64,000 nucleotides of DNA from Frondihabitans sucicola (GCF_030296615.1 NZ_AP027732.1:2480001-2544000), one strand, 5' to 3'. Shown: positions 21,955 through 34,315, counted from the stretch's first letter. The notes: a model not told the origin generated them from the sequence alone. Translations and numbers: made by a program.

Positions 21955-22997
21955 ATGAAGCGCCCCGAAGGGTTCGACCGCCTCGCAGCCAAGGCCGCGT
22001 CGCCGAAGGCTCCGTCGGCCCCGCAACCGGACCCTCGCGTCGAGGCGTCGGGCTCTGCGCCAGGGGTGAAGACCTCGGCGCCGGAGACGACGAGAGCGGA
22101 GCCGGCGCCCGCGGCTGCGAGCGCACCAGCGACAGAGCCCGCGGGGCCTGCCGAGCGTCGCGATCCTGCGTACCTGACTCCTCCCCGCTCGTCGCCGGCC
22201 GAAGCCCGCGACCGCGCTCGAGCCTCCCGCCGCCTCGCGCGCCGCGCCGCCGCCGCTCGTCGCGCCGTCGAGCGCACGGAGGTCCGCCGTTTCACCCGGC
22301 GTTCCCGACACCGTCGCGCCGCCTGGATCACCGCGGGCGCCGTCGTCGTGGTTCTCGTCGGCTCCGTGACCATCAGCGTCTTCTCACCCCTGCTGTCCTT
22401 GCAGTCCGTCAAGGTGGAAGGCACGTCCCGGGTCGACAAGGCAGCCGTGCAGAAGTCGCTCGACCAACAGCTCGGAAAGCCGCTCGCGCTGATCGACTTC
22501 TCGGCGGTGAAAGCAGACCTGTCGAACTTCCCCTGATCGAGTCGTATGTCACGGAGACCATGCCGCCGCACACGCTCGTCGTCCGCATCACGGAGCGCGA
22601 GCCGATCGCGTCGGTGAAAGTCGGCAAGACCTTCGAGCTGGTCGACCCGGCCGGCGTGATCATCGCGACCTCCACGAAACAACCCGCCGGTTACCCGCTG
22701 GTCGATCCCAAGGGCGCCGGGCTCGACGGCAAGGTCTTCCGCTCGACGGCCGAAGTCCTGCTGTCGCTTCCCGACCAGCTGCGGAAGACCGTCACCTCGG
22801 TCACCGCTTCGACGGCCGACGACGTCACCCTCACGCTGACGACCGGCGAGCACGTCGTCTGGGGGAGCGCCGACTCGTCCGACCGCAAGGCGCAGCTGCT
22901 CGCGGGCCTCATCAAAGACCACAAGGCGCGCAACCCCACCCAGTCGGTCGTCTACGACGTCTCGGCCCCGGACAACGGCATCATCCGCACGAAGTAG
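21955..22997 (+). CDS. ftsQ: FtsQ/DivIB-type division protein (frameshifted)
   Basis: Bitopic divisome protein. About 347 residues after repair: a long Pro/Ala-rich then strongly basic cytoplasmic region (1-120, ending in Arg-rich RRFTRRSRHRR), one membrane span (about 123-145), a POTRA domain (LLSLQSVKVEGTSRVDKAAV), and the FtsQ domain (TLVVRITEREPIASV). The C run at 22530-22533 is one base short; adding a C joins LSNFP to LIESYVTE, the usual junction. ATG 21955 has GAGCGGG just before it. The unusually long N-terminus is typical of actinobacterial homologues. Confidence 0.88.
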
Positions 22998-23001
22998 GAG
23001 G

Positions 23002-23053
23002 CCGCGTGTCGCGGTGTCCTCCTTTTCTGCGCGACGAATGCCGCGACACGCGG
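23002..23053 (+). repeat. perfect 13-bp inverted repeat between ftsQ and ftsZ
   Basis: Arms at 23002-23014 and 23041-23053 are exact reverse complements (26-base spacer). The transcript would form a very stable GC-rich stem-loop right after the ftsQ stop. No T tract follows, so it is either a rho-dependent or partial terminator, or an mRNA-stability element separating ftsQ from ftsZ. Confidence 0.7.
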
Positions 23054-23089
23054 TGCACCTCGGGGCGACGCCCAGGGGCGGCACCTACC

Positions 23090-23149
23090 TTGTGACTGCA
23101 GGATATGCATACTGAGCATAAGTTTAAGCTTCAAGTAGAACTTTAGGCT
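23090..23149 (+). promoter_or_regulatory. AT-rich ftsZ promoter region
   Basis: The only AT-rich island in this part of the cluster. It contains TAGGCT (23144-23149), the -10-like hexamer seen before several other genes here, plus TTGTGA (23090-23095) and CATACT (23108-23113). Exact promoter elements cannot be assigned. A 5' leader of about 50 bases would result. Confidence 0.5.
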
Positions 23150-23202
23150 TACCCCCAAGCTTTCAGAGCAACGACAGTTTTTCTTTCAGGCGGAGGCCGG
23201 AC

Positions 23203-24353
23203 GTGACAACGAACCATAACTACCTAGCCGTGATCAAGGTCGTCGGTGTCGGCGGCGGTGGCGTCAACGCCGTCAACCGCATGATCGAGCTCGGACTCCG
23301 CGGCGTCGAGTTCATCGCCATCAACACCGACGCGCAGGCGCTGCTTTTGAGCGACGCCGACGTCAAGCTCGACGTCGGACGCGAACTGACGCGCGGCCTC
23401 GGAGCCGGTGCCGACCCCGAGGTCGGCCGGCGCGCGACGGAAGACCACGCGGAAGAGATCGAAGAGGCACTTGCCGGCGCCGACATGGTGTTCGTGACCG
23501 CGGGCGAAGGCGGCGGCACCGGCACCGGCGGCGCTCCCGTGGTCGCTCGCATCGCGAAGTCGATCGGCGCGCTGACGATCGGTGTCGTCACGAAGCCCTT
23601 CGGTTTCGAGGGCAAGCGTCGTCAGGCGCAGGCCGAGGCTGGTGTGGCTTCGCTGAAAGACGAGGTCGACACCCTCATCGTCGTCCCGAACGACCGCCTG
23701 CTCGAGATCTCCGAGCGCGGCATCTCGATGGTCGAGGCCTTCGGCACGGCCGACCAGGTACTCCTCGCCGGTGTGCAGGGCATCACCGACCTCATCACGA
23801 CGCCCGGCTTGATCAACCTCGACTTCGCCGACGTCAAGAGCGTGATGCAGGGCGCAGGATCCGCGCTCATGGGCATCGGCTCCTCTCGCGGCGCCGACCG
23901 AGCCATCAAGGCCGCCGAGCTCGCCGTCGCCTCGCCTCTCCTGGAGGCGTCGATCGATGGCGCCCACGGCGTCCTGCTCTCCATCCAGGGGGCTCCAACC
24001 TCGGAATCTTCGAGATCAACGACGCTGCGCGCCTGGTGCAGGAGGCCGTCCACCCCGAGGCCAACATCATCTTCGGTGCCGTCATCGACGACACGCTGGG
24101 CGACGAGGTGCGTGTCACCGTCATCGCCGCGGGCTTCGACGGCGGCGAGCCGTCGACCAAGGTCAAGGAGCGCCGCTCGAGTTTCGTCGAGTCGGACGGC
24201 CCTGCGACGACCACGGTCGCCGGAGTCAGCGCCATCGCCGACAGCGGCACGGTGCCCTCCTATCAGCGGCCTGAAGAGCCTGCCACGCAGGCGTCCGACC
24301 CCGTTTTCGACGACGGTGACGACGACCTCGACGTGCCCGACTTCCTGAAGTAG
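23203..24353 (+). CDS. ftsZ: cell division GTPase FtsZ (frameshifted)
   Basis: Tubulin-like GTPase that forms the Z ring at midcell. About 383 residues after repair: [13 protein letters not shown], the tubulin signature [10 protein letters not shown], the synergy loop region [13 protein letters not shown], and the C-terminal tail peptide [11 protein letters not shown] that binds SepF and FtsW in actinobacteria. The G run at 23988-23992 is one base short; adding a G restores [16 protein letters not shown] start at 23203 with GGAGG 7 bases upstream. Has its own AT-rich upstream region; yggS follows 2 bases after the stop. Confidence 0.95.
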
Positions 24354-24355
24354 AA

Positions 24356-25045
24356 GTGCCCTCCAGCGAGTCAGAGCTCGCCGGCCGCGTCGACGACGTC
24401 TTCGGGCGGATAGCCGACGCGGCCACGGCCGCCGATCGCGATCCTGCCGACCTGACGACGATCGTCGTCACCAAGTTCCACCCCGACACCCTGGTGCGAG
24501 GGCTGTACGCGGTCGGCATCCGCGATGTCGGCGAGAACCGTCACCAGGAGGCCCAGGCGAAGGCGCGATCCACGGCCGACCTCGAGGGGCTCCGCTGGCA
24601 CTTCGTGGGGCAGTTGCAGTCGAAGAAAGCCAGGCAGGTCCGCGCATACGCGAACGCCGTGCACTCCCTCGACCGCCTGAGCCTCGTCGACGCGCTCGGC
24701 AGCGACGAGGGCGAGTCGCTCGACGGCTTCGTCCAGGTCAACCTCACGGACGACCCCGCGCGCGGCGGCGTCCGCCCCGCCGACCTCGAGTCGCTCGTCG
24801 AGCGAATCCTCGGTACTCCTGGGCTCCGACTTCGCGGCGTGATGGCTGTGGCGCCTCTCGACGGCGAGCCTCGGGCGGCGTTCGCTCGGCTCCGCGAGCT
24901 GTCGGACCGCGTCCGCGCCCTCGACTCGGGGGCGGACGGCATCTCCGCCGGAATGTCCCACGACTTCGCCGATGCCATCGCCGAGGGCGCGACACACCTA
25001 CGAATCGGAACGGCAATCACGGGAAACCGGCCGGACGCTCGTTAA
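24356..25045 (+). CDS. yggS: YggS/PROSC-family PLP homeostasis protein
   Basis: 229-residue single-domain PLP-binding TIM-barrel protein that buffers pyridoxal phosphate and shows no known catalytic turnover. Visible: [18 protein letters not shown] (the lysine-bearing strand), [23 protein letters not shown], and the C-terminal [23 protein letters not shown] phosphate-binding segment. GTG start 2 bases after ftsZ. In many actinobacteria a pgeF (yfiH-like) gene stands between ftsZ and yggS; it is absent here. Confidence 0.93.
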   Translation: MPSSESELAGRVDDVFGRIADAATAADRDPADLTTIVVTKFHPDTLVRGLYAVGIRDVGENRHQEAQAKARSTADLEGLRWHFVGQLQSKKARQVRAYANAVHSLDRLSLVDALGSDEGESLDGFVQVNLTDDPARGGVRPADLESLVERILGTPGLRLRGVMAVAPLDGEPRAAFARLRELSDRVRALDSGADGISAGMSHDFADAIAEGATHLRIGTAITGNRPDAR

Positions 25046-25079
25046 TCTCGATGCAGACCAGCCACGACCGGAGGACACC

Positions 25080-25664
25080 ATGGCGAACCCGCTGAAGAAG
25101 AGCCTGATCTACCTGGGGCTTGCCGACGAAGAACTCGATTACGAAGACGAGTCGCCGAGGCAGGAGCCCCCGGCCCGTGCGGCAGCGCCCGCCCAGGCCA
25201 CCGCTCCGCAGCCCGTCGCCGTGGCGCACGCGCCGCAGCGAGCGACTCACGCGCCGAAGCCGGCTCCCGCGTCGCCCGTGCAGCCTGCTCCGGCTCCCAC
25301 TGCGACCCGTGCTCCCGTGACGCCCCTGCGCCGCGCCGCATCCTCCAAGGCCCCCACCGAGATGGCAGTGTCCACTGAAATGAACGAGATCCTCACCGTC
25401 CACCCGCGCGAGTACAAAGACGCGCAGTCGATCGCGGCGAGCTTCCGCGACGGCATCCCCGTGATCATCAACCTGTCGCAGATGAGCGAGGGAGACGCGC
25501 GTCGCCTCGTCGATTTCGCGAGCGGTCTCTCACAGGGCCTCTACGGAAAGATCGAGCGCGTGACGAACAAGGTGTTCCTGCTCTCGCCCGCCCACATCGC
25601 AGTGAGCGGTGATGCGGCTGAGGTAGAGTCCGACATCGAGGCGTCGTTCTTCACGCAGTCTTAA
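25080..25664 (+). CDS. sepF: SepF, FtsZ membrane anchor
   Basis: 194-residue division protein that tethers FtsZ filaments to the membrane. N-terminal amphipathic helix [18 protein letters not shown] (membrane-binding), a Pro/Ala-rich linker (about 22-95), and the SepF core (about 100-190) with [37 protein letters not shown] and VFLLSPAHI. In actinobacteria SepF is the essential FtsZ anchor because FtsA and ZipA are missing. ATG start with GGAGG 5 bases upstream. Confidence 0.95.
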   Translation: MANPLKKSLIYLGLADEELDYEDESPRQEPPARAAAPAQATAPQPVAVAHAPQRATHAPKPAPASPVQPAPAPTATRAPVTPLRRAASSKAPTEMAVSTEMNEILTVHPREYKDAQSIAASFRDGIPVIINLSQMSEGDARRLVDFASGLSQGLYGKIERVTNKVFLLSPAHIAVSGDAAEVESDIEASFFTQS

Positions 25665-25722
25665 TCCTTTCCGTCCGCGGGTTCCACCCCGCGCCCGAGC
25701 CGTGCGAGTTGATGGCCCACCC

Positions 25723-26028
25723 ATGATCGTCCACCTGGTCGCAACGATCGTCTACGTCGCACTGTTCATCTTCTTCCTCCTGATGTGGGCGCGGTTCATC
25801 TTCGACCTCACTCAATCGGTGAGCCGCAGCTATCGTCCCCGCGGAATCCTGCTGCTTCTCGCCGAGGCCACGTACACGACGACCGATCCTCCGATCAAGG
25901 CGATCCGTCGGATCCTGCCCCCGATCCGGCTCGGCTCGGTGGCTCTCGACTTCGGGTGGAGCATCGTCATGCTCGTCGTCGTCATCCTCATGAGCGTCGC
26001 TTCCGCGCTGTCGCGGTCGGCCTTCTAG
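25723..26028 (+). CDS. YggT-family membrane protein
   Basis: 101-residue integral membrane protein with two spans (about 3-22 and 78-98) on either side of a conserved loop, RSYRPRGILLLLAEATYTTTDPPIKAIRRILPP, typical of YggT. Function is not established; it is consistently found between sepF and divIVA in Gram-positives. ATG 25723 is preferred to an in-frame GTG at 25702 because relatives start right at the first span. Confidence 0.88.
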   Translation: MIVHLVATIVYVALFIFFLLMWARFIFDLTQSVSRSYRPRGILLLLAEATYTTTDPPIKAIRRILPPIRLGSVALDFGWSIVMLVVVILMSVASALSRSAF

Positions 26029-26109
26029 ACCCCTTTCCATGCGCGGCGGTTTTCGCAGTTCTCCGCAACGCGACCTTCAGCCTTCAGGTCAGGTCGACTG
26101 TTGTCGTTG

Positions 26110-26115
26110 TAGGCT
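26110..26115 (+). promoter_or_regulatory. candidate -10 element for divIVA
   Basis: TAGGCT about 98 bases before the divIVA ATG, in the 184-base gap after the yggT gene; the -35 is unclear. Confidence 0.4.
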
Positions 26116-26212
26116 GTCCGCGCACGGTGTCTCCGCAGAGCCCTTTTGGGGCTTGCTTCCAGGGGAGGCACCACCACAGACCACGATCCAGAAGATTCAC
26201 GAGGTGACGGCA

Positions 26213-27076
26213 ATGGCTTTGACGCCGGAAGACGTAGTCAACAAGCGGTTCCAGCCGACGAAGTTCCGTGAGGGCTACGACCAAGACGAGGTCGACGACT
26301 TCCTCGACGAGGTCGTCGTCGAACTCCGCCGACTCGGCCAGGAGAACGAAGAACTCCGCCAGCGTCTTGCCGCGGGCGAGTCGCGCATCGACGAGCTGCA
26401 GAAGTCGGCTGCCGCCGCCCCTGCTTCGGCTCCGGTCGCCTCGGCGCCCGCCGCCGAGCCCGTCGCGCCGACACCGGAGCCGGAGCCGGAGCCGGTCGCC
26501 GCTGCGCCCGAGCCCGAGCCCGAGCCCGTCGCTGCCGCCGCAGTCGCTGCGCCGCCGGCCTACGTCGCGCCGAGCGCCGACGAGACGACCAGCACCAACA
26601 ACCTCCTGCAGCTCGCCCGTCGTCTCCACGAGGAGCACGTTCGTGAGGGCATCGAGAAGCGTGACGCGCTCATCGCCGAGGGCCACGCCACCGCCGCGCG
26701 CATCGTTTCCGAGGCGGAGACCACGCAGAAGGCTCAGGTCGAGCAGTTCGAGGCCGAGCACCGCGCCCAGGTCGAGCAGGTGGAGGCCGAGCAGAAGGCC
26801 AAGACCGAGCAGTTCGAAGCCGACTACCGTGCCCGCGCCGAGAAGATCGAAACCGAGCAGCGCGCTCAGGTCGAGCGTCTCGACAACGAGCGCATCGGGC
26901 TCGAACACCGCATCGAGGGGCTCCGCACCTTCGAGAGCGAGTACCGCCAGAAGCTGAAGGGCTACATCGAGGGTCAGCTCCGCGACCTCGAGGGCGACGG
27001 GGCCGGGTCGTCTCCCGAGCCCGTCTCGGCTCAGTCGAGTGCGCCTTCCAGCTTCCAGGGCTTTGGCTCGAACTAA
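26213..27076 (+). CDS. divIVA: DivIVA/Wag31 polar scaffold
   Basis: 287-residue coiled-coil protein that marks cell poles and directs polar growth. The N-terminal DivIVA lipid-binding domain (MALTPEDVVNKRFQPTKFRE, GYDQDEVDDFLDEVV) is followed by a first coiled coil, then a Pro-Glu/Ala-rich linker (about 70-120) with PEPEPEP blocks, then a long C-terminal coiled coil. Within that coil, codons at 26732-26896 form five 33-bp units, each giving an 11-residue A-x-x-E-x-x-[ED]-x-[ED]-x-[RKI]-type repeat. GAGGTGAC precedes the ATG at 26213. This is the wag31 homologue of mycobacteria. Confidence 0.95.
   Translation: MALTPEDVVNKRFQPTKFREGYDQDEVDDFLDEVVVELRRLGQENEELRQRLAAGESRIDELQKSAAAAPASAPVASAPAAEPVAPTPEPEPEPVAAAPEPEPEPVAAAAVAAPPAYVAPSADETTSTNNLLQLARRLHEEHVREGIEKRDALIAEGHATAARIVSEAETTQKAQVEQFEAEHRAQVEQVEAEQKAKTEQFEADYRARAEKIETEQRAQVERLDNERIGLEHRIEGLRTFESEYRQKLKGYIEGQLRDLEGDGAGSSPEPVSAQSSAPSSFQGFGSN
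26732..26896 (+). repeat. five 33-bp tandem repeats inside divIVA
   Basis: Imperfect units start at 26732, 26765, 26798, 26831 and 26864, each coding for 11 residues of coiled coil (for example AQVEQFEAEHR, AQVEQVEAEQK). Eleven-residue periodicity gives a hendecad coil rather than a heptad coil. Confidence 0.8.
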
Positions 27077-27755
27077 CACGGCAGCCACGAAGGCCAGTGT
27101 CCGCATTCTGCTGACACTGGCCTTCGTCGCTGTCATCGTGTATCTCCTCGACCAGGGCACCAAGTACCTTGTCGTGCACGGCCTCGCCCTCGGTGAAGAC
27201 GTCGACGTGCTCGGTCCGTGGCTCCGCCTGCACTTCGTCAAGAACCCCGGCGCCGCGTTCTCGCTCGCCACCGGCTCAACCTGGATCTTCTCCCTCGCGG
27301 CAGCTGCGGTCGTCGTGGCCATCGTCGTCTTCGCGCGCAGGATCCACTCGTTCCGCTGGGCCCTCATGCTCGGCATGCTGCTCGGCGGCACCCTCGGCAA
27401 CCTGACCGACCGTCTCTTCCGCGAACCCGGCTTCGGCGTCGGCCATGTCGTCGACTTCATCTACCTGCCGTGGATCCTGCCCGCCATCTTCAACGTCGCA
27501 GACACGTTCATCGTGTCGAGCATGGGGCTCCTGCTCCTGTTGACGCTCCTTGGAGTGGGGCTCGACGGGAGGCGCGCCTCCAAACGCGACGTGGTCCCGC
27601 ACGAGGGCGAACACCTCGCAGGATCCTCGGACGACGGGCTTCTCGAAGCAGGCTCCGACGGCACGGTGCACGTCGAGGGCGAGCCGGGCAACCTGGCTCA
27701 CCGGAGGGCGGCGCACATCGAACCGTCGACTCCCGCTTCTCGAGACGACTCGTGA
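27063..27755 (+). CDS. lspA: lipoprotein signal peptidase (signal peptidase II)
   Basis: Membrane aspartyl protease that removes signal peptides from prolipoproteins. About 230 residues, four membrane spans. Seen: the conserved [17 protein letters not shown], catalytic aspartates in GNLTDRLFR and FNVADTFI, and an extra acidic C-terminal tail of about 60 residues not needed for activity in the family. Several lipoproteins (ctaC, two at 61-63 kb) would be substrates. TTG 27063 is chosen because the 5' end then just overlaps divIVA; an in-frame GTG at 27039 is possible, and neither has a good ribosome binding site. Confidence 0.9.
   Translation: MARTNTAATKASVRILLTLAFVAVIVYLLDQGTKYLVVHGLALGEDVDVLGPWLRLHFVKNPGAAFSLATGSTWIFSLAAAAVVVAIVVFARRIHSFRWALMLGMLLGGTLGNLTDRLFREPGFGVGHVVDFIYLPWILPAIFNVADTFIVSSMGLLLLLTLLGVGLDGRRASKRDVVPHEGEHLAGSSDDGLLEAGSDGTVHVEGEPGNLAHRRAAHIEPSTPASRDDS
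27088..27126 (+). repeat. perfect 14-bp hairpin at divIVA-lspA junction
   Basis: Arms 27088-27101 and 27113-27126 are exact reverse complements (11-base loop), beginning 12 bases after the divIVA stop and lying within the first codons of lspA. It could slow transcription or translation into lspA, or protect the 3' end of divIVA mRNA. Confidence 0.7.
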
Positions 27756-28675
27756 GCGAGACCCGGTCGCTGCCTGTCCCGGACGGGCTGGCAGGGGAGC
27801 GAGTCGATGCCGCTCTGGCCAAGCTGCTCGGTTTCAGCCGAACCTTCGCGGCCGAGGTCGCCGCTGCGGGAGGCGTGAGCGTCGACCAGAAAGTCGTCGG
27901 AAAATCCGACCGCCTCGACGCGGGATCCTGGTTGGAGGTCACCTGGGAACCTCGTCAGGCCCCGACCGTCGTCGCCGCTTCGGTGCCCGGCATGGGCATC
28001 GTCTACGACGACGACGACCTCGTGGTCGTCGACAAGCCCGTCGGAGTCGCGGCCCATCCCTCGGTCGGCTGGACGGGTCCCACCGTGCTCGGTGGACTCG
28101 CCGCGGCGGGCTTCTCCATCGCGACCAGCGGGGCCGCCGAGCGGGCGGGCATCGTCCACCGTCTCGACGTCGGCACGTCCGGACTCATGGTCGTCGCGAA
28201 GTCGGAGCGCGCCTACACGCTGCTCAAGCAGGCCTTCCGGGAGCGCACGGTCGAGAAGATCTACAACGCCGTGGTCCAGGGGCACCCCGACCCGCTGACG
28301 GGAACCATCGACGCGCCTCTCGGCCGTCACCCCTCGTCGTCCTGGAAATTCGCCGTCGTCGTCGACGGCAAACCGTCGGTCACGCACTACGAGACCGTCG
28401 AGGCCTTCCCTGCGGCGTCGCTCCTCGAGGTCCACCTCGAGACCGGCCGCACCCATCAGATCCGGGTGCACATGGCCGCCCAGCGTCACCCGTGCGTCGG
28501 CGACACGCTGTACGGCGCCGACCCGACCCTGTCGACCAAGCTCGGCCTGACGCGTCAGTGGTTGCACGCCGTCCAGCTCGCCTTCCACCACCCCGCGACA
28601 AACGAGTGGGTCGAGTTCCGGTCGCCGTATCCGCAAGACCTTCAACACGCGCTTGAAGTCCTTCGGGCGTCCTGA
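27752..28675 (+). CDS. rluD: RluA/RluD-family 23S rRNA pseudouridine synthase
   Basis: 307-residue pseudouridine synthase. N-terminal S4-like RNA-binding region ([16 protein letters not shown]), then the catalytic domain with motif [15 protein letters not shown] (catalytic Asp), [26 protein letters not shown] and GDTLYGAD. Which uridines it modifies cannot be told from sequence; RluD (helix 69) is the commonest in this neighbourhood. GTG start overlaps the lspA stop (GTGA), and dnaE follows 107 bases later. Confidence 0.9.
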   Translation: MSETRSLPVPDGLAGERVDAALAKLLGFSRTFAAEVAAAGGVSVDQKVVGKSDRLDAGSWLEVTWEPRQAPTVVAASVPGMGIVYDDDDLVVVDKPVGVAAHPSVGWTGPTVLGGLAAAGFSIATSGAAERAGIVHRLDVGTSGLMVVAKSERAYTLLKQAFRERTVEKIYNAVVQGHPDPLTGTIDAPLGRHPSSSWKFAVVVDGKPSVTHYETVEAFPAASLLEVHLETGRTHQIRVHMAAQRHPCVGDTLYGADPTLSTKLGLTRQWLHAVQLAFHHPATNEWVEFRSPYPQDLQHALEVLRAS

Positions 28676-28782
28676 GGGCGACACGCCGATCGATGTCGGT
28701 GGGCGCGGTTAGTCTGGTTTCGGCTTCGCAGTCGACGCCGCCGCGTTCGAACTTTCAGGCTCGATACTTCCAGGGAGATGCC

Positions 28783-32296
<3,514 letters not shown>

Positions 32297-32408
32297 TCGC
32301 TTCCGCCGATCCGGCGGCTCGGCGTCGATCGCTCTGTCTTGGCTGCTCCGGCCCGAGGGCGAGGATCGGTCGGGCGATACCTTCGAGGCAGAGTGTCGGT
32401 GGTTCGTC

Positions 32409-32414
32409 GTAGCG
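32409..32414 (+). promoter_or_regulatory. candidate -10 element
   Basis: TAGCGT ends about 7 bases before the ATG of the zinc-ribbon nuclease gene, with no ribosome binding site between; suggests a leaderless message. Confidence 0.3.
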
Positions 32415-32421
32415 TCGGGGC

Positions 32422-33561
32422 ATGCCCGAGCCGATCGCACAGTGGTGGGCGCGGCGCCAGGCGTCGAGAGGCGCCGCGGTGCCGTATCCCGTCGGGCGCT
32501 ACCGCGAGTCCTGGCGGTCGTACCCGATGCTCGTCCGGCAGTACCACCCCGAGTTCAACGCGGGCATCGTCCTGAGCCAGATCCCACCCGCCGCCGACGT
32601 CTACCTCTGCTGGCAGTGCGATGTCGGTCACCTGTTCGTCGCCACGCCCACCGAGCAGCGTTCGCGGCCCGGGCGCGAACGGAGGCGCTCCTCGTGGTGC
32701 CCCGAGTGCCTCGAGGCGGCTCGTCCCCGCACGCCCGTCATGCCACTGCGAGAAGGGCCGCTCTCAGGCACTTCGGCCAGCCCGCTCGCTCGTCTCGTCG
32801 GCGCGCCGCCGCCTCTTCCCGGTGCGCCGACCCCGGGCCATCCGGCCGGGCAGGTCGCTCCTGCTGATCGTGGCTCGTCTGCTCCGTCTGCTCCGTCTGC
32901 TCCGCCTGCCCCGTCTGCCCCGTCTGCTCCGCCTGCTCCGCCTGCTCCGCCTGCTACGCGGCGACGGCGCGGTGGGGCGACGGGCGAGCCCAGTGTCGCG
33001 TCCGGCGAATCGCGATCCGCCGGGGCGGCTGCTCGGTCTGCGTCACCGGCACCTCGCTCCGTCGCGCGGCGCCCGCGCGCCACCCGGCCGGCGGTCGTCT
33101 GCCCCAAAACGCCCGTTCTGCCTTCAGGAGACCCGTTCTCGAGCGTCTGTGCACCACCGCCGGCCTCCGCCGTCGAAGGAGACCTCCGAGCAGAACTCGC
33201 AGAGCGGCTCGAGTTCACCCCGGGCCTGAACGCGATCCGGCTCGCGCGACCGTTCTTCGACCATCTCGAGGCGTGGCCCGACGTGATCCTGCCCGAGTTG
33301 CGCGTCGCGATCGAATACGACTCGACCGGTCGCTTCGGACTTGAGCACGTCGGTCGGCGCGAGGAGGCCGACCGCCGAAAAGACCGGGCGCTTCGCGGTG
33401 CCGGATGGGAGGTGATCCGGATCCGAACCGGGCACCTTCCGGCACTCGGGCCGCACGACCTCCGAGTCGCGGGCCTCTCCCAGAAGACCCTCAGCGCTCT
33501 GGTCGACGAACTCCGTGTCGTCCGTGGGCCGCTGATCGTCGACTGCTACCTCCGCGCCTAG
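32422..33561 (+). CDS. zinc-ribbon plus Vsr/DUF559-like nuclease fusion protein
   Basis: 379 residues in three parts. Residues 30-95 look like the 'probable zinc-ribbon' module (DUF4379-like: YHPEFN, CWQCDVGHLF, WCPEC, giving CxxC...CxxC). Residues 110-265 are low-complexity Pro/Ala/Ser/Arg. Residues 270-379 resemble the Vsr/DUF559 PD-(D/E)xK nuclease family: WPDVILPELRVAIEYDSTG, then RREEADRRKDRALRGAGWEVIRI. A DNA-cutting or repair role is inferred from the fold only; no experiment-based name is known to me. Some catalytic positions differ from the usual EYDGxxHH (here EYDSTGRFG), so it may be inactive or altered. It converges on a GIY-YIG gene. Confidence 0.72.
   Translation: MPEPIAQWWARRQASRGAAVPYPVGRYRESWRSYPMLVRQYHPEFNAGIVLSQIPPAADVYLCWQCDVGHLFVATPTEQRSRPGRERRRSSWCPECLEAARPRTPVMPLREGPLSGTSASPLARLVGAPPPLPGAPTPGHPAGQVAPADRGSSAPSAPSAPPAPSAPSAPPAPPAPPATRRRRGGATGEPSVASGESRSAGAAARSASPAPRSVARRPRATRPAVVCPKTPVLPSGDPFSSVCAPPPASAVEGDLRAELAERLEFTPGLNAIRLARPFFDHLEAWPDVILPELRVAIEYDSTGRFGLEHVGRREEADRRKDRALRGAGWEVIRIRTGHLPALGPHDLRVAGLSQKTLSALVDELRVVRGPLIVDCYLRA
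32878..32958 (+). repeat. nine 9-bp tandem repeats (Ser/Pro-Ala-Pro)
   Basis: Nine nearly identical 9-base units (consensus YCTGCYCCG) code for tripeptides SAP/PAP in the linker of the nuclease fusion. Length may vary between strains. Confidence 0.85.
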
Positions 33562-33675
33562 CGTCTAGGGTGTGTCTCTCACGTGGCCGGAGGTCGTGTG
33601 GGGTCTGGTCTCGTGAGCTGCACGGCGGGTGACGCAGGGGGCCGCCCGCGGCCTTCAAAAACCCGCCGCCGCAGC

Positions 33676-34245
33676 TCAGACGCGCAGAGCCAGAGCAGCG
33701 CTCATCCAGCGCGCGTAGGCCTGCCACGGGTCGGGCTGGCCGGCGGACAGTTCGGCGACGTGTGCCTCGAGTTCGGGGGAGCGGTCGAACCACTCGGTGC
33801 TCGCCAGCCGGCAGGCGGCGAACTGCACGTGGCGGGCGTGCTCGACCCGCCGGTCGCCGCGCTCGAAGGCGAGGAGTTCGTCGTGCCACAGCCGCGAGAG
33901 ACGCTGCCGCGGATTGGAACTCGTGCCGATCTTGATCCTTCCGTCGAAGCGCAGGTAGTAGACGACGTCGACGCGAGGCGCCGGCAGCTCGGAATCGATC
34001 ACGTCGCCGAACCGCCACTCGCAGGTGCCGCAGGCACGACCCGACGGGTACCGCACGGCGAGGAACGAGCCGCAGGCCGGGCACGGCTCGTCCGCGAGGT
34101 CGACGACCCCGTGGGCCTCGTCGACCCAGTCGTGGGCCACGGCCAGGTGGCGGTCGCAGAGAGGTACCGGCGCACCGGTGGTCACCGGGCCCGAGCAGGC
34201 TCCGGCGGAGCCCGCCCCGCGGCACTCGACCTCGCGATTCGACAT
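33676..34245 (-). CDS. GIY-YIG (T5orf172-like) nuclease-domain protein with two zinc motifs
   Basis: 189 residues. The N-terminal 80 residues carry two Cys clusters: CRGAGSAGAC then CDRH (about residues 8-32), and CPAC with CGTC (about 55-77). The C-terminal half matches the GIY-YIG/T5orf172 family: VDVVYYLRFDGRIKIGTSSNPRQRL, where YYL and KIGTS fill the GIY and YIG places and the Arg follows, and a later STEWFDRSPEL. The product would be a single-strand-nicking or structure-specific nuclease, or a non-catalytic DNA-binding relative. Divergent from hisD; TAACTT lies 8 bases upstream of its ATG. It and the preceding nuclease fusion converge with 114 bases between stops. Confidence 0.78.
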   Translation of the reverse strand: MSNREVECRGAGSAGACSGPVTTGAPVPLCDRHLAVAHDWVDEAHGVVDLADEPCPACGSFLAVRYPSGRACGTCEWRFGDVIDSELPAPRVDVVYYLRFDGRIKIGTSSNPRQRLSRLWHDELLAFERGDRRVEHARHVQFAACRLASTEWFDRSPELEAHVAELSAGQPDPWQAYARWMSAALALRV

Positions 34246-34300
34246 GACGCGAAGTTATCCCCAGCCACCGACACGCGGCGGCCAATTCCGGCGTGCCCGA

Positions 34301-34306
34301 TAGGCT
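34301..34306 (+). promoter_or_regulatory. -10 element of hisD
   Basis: TAGGCT ends 9 bases before the hisD ATG; no Shine-Dalgarno in the gap. Confidence 0.45.
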
Positions 34307-34315
34307 TGGACGGCC

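Noticed and set aside
20130-23084. Very long antisense open frame (984 codons) opposite murG-murC-ftsQ
   Set aside because: Typical shadow frame of high-GC coding DNA: no domains, skewed Arg/Gly/Val composition, and it covers several well-supported genes. The same holds for long antisense frames at 515-2692, 10566-12701, 16623-18971 and 28642-30834.
23203-24353. ftsZ, ftsW, murF, dnaE and other genes as pseudogenes or programmed frameshifts
   Set aside because: All breaks are one-base losses in C/G runs, the genes are essential and otherwise intact, and no slippery-site plus stimulatory structure recurs at them. A sequencing cause explains all cases.
32878-32958. CRISPR-like array
   Set aside because: Units are 9 bp, contiguous, without spacers, and in frame with a Pro/Ala linker.
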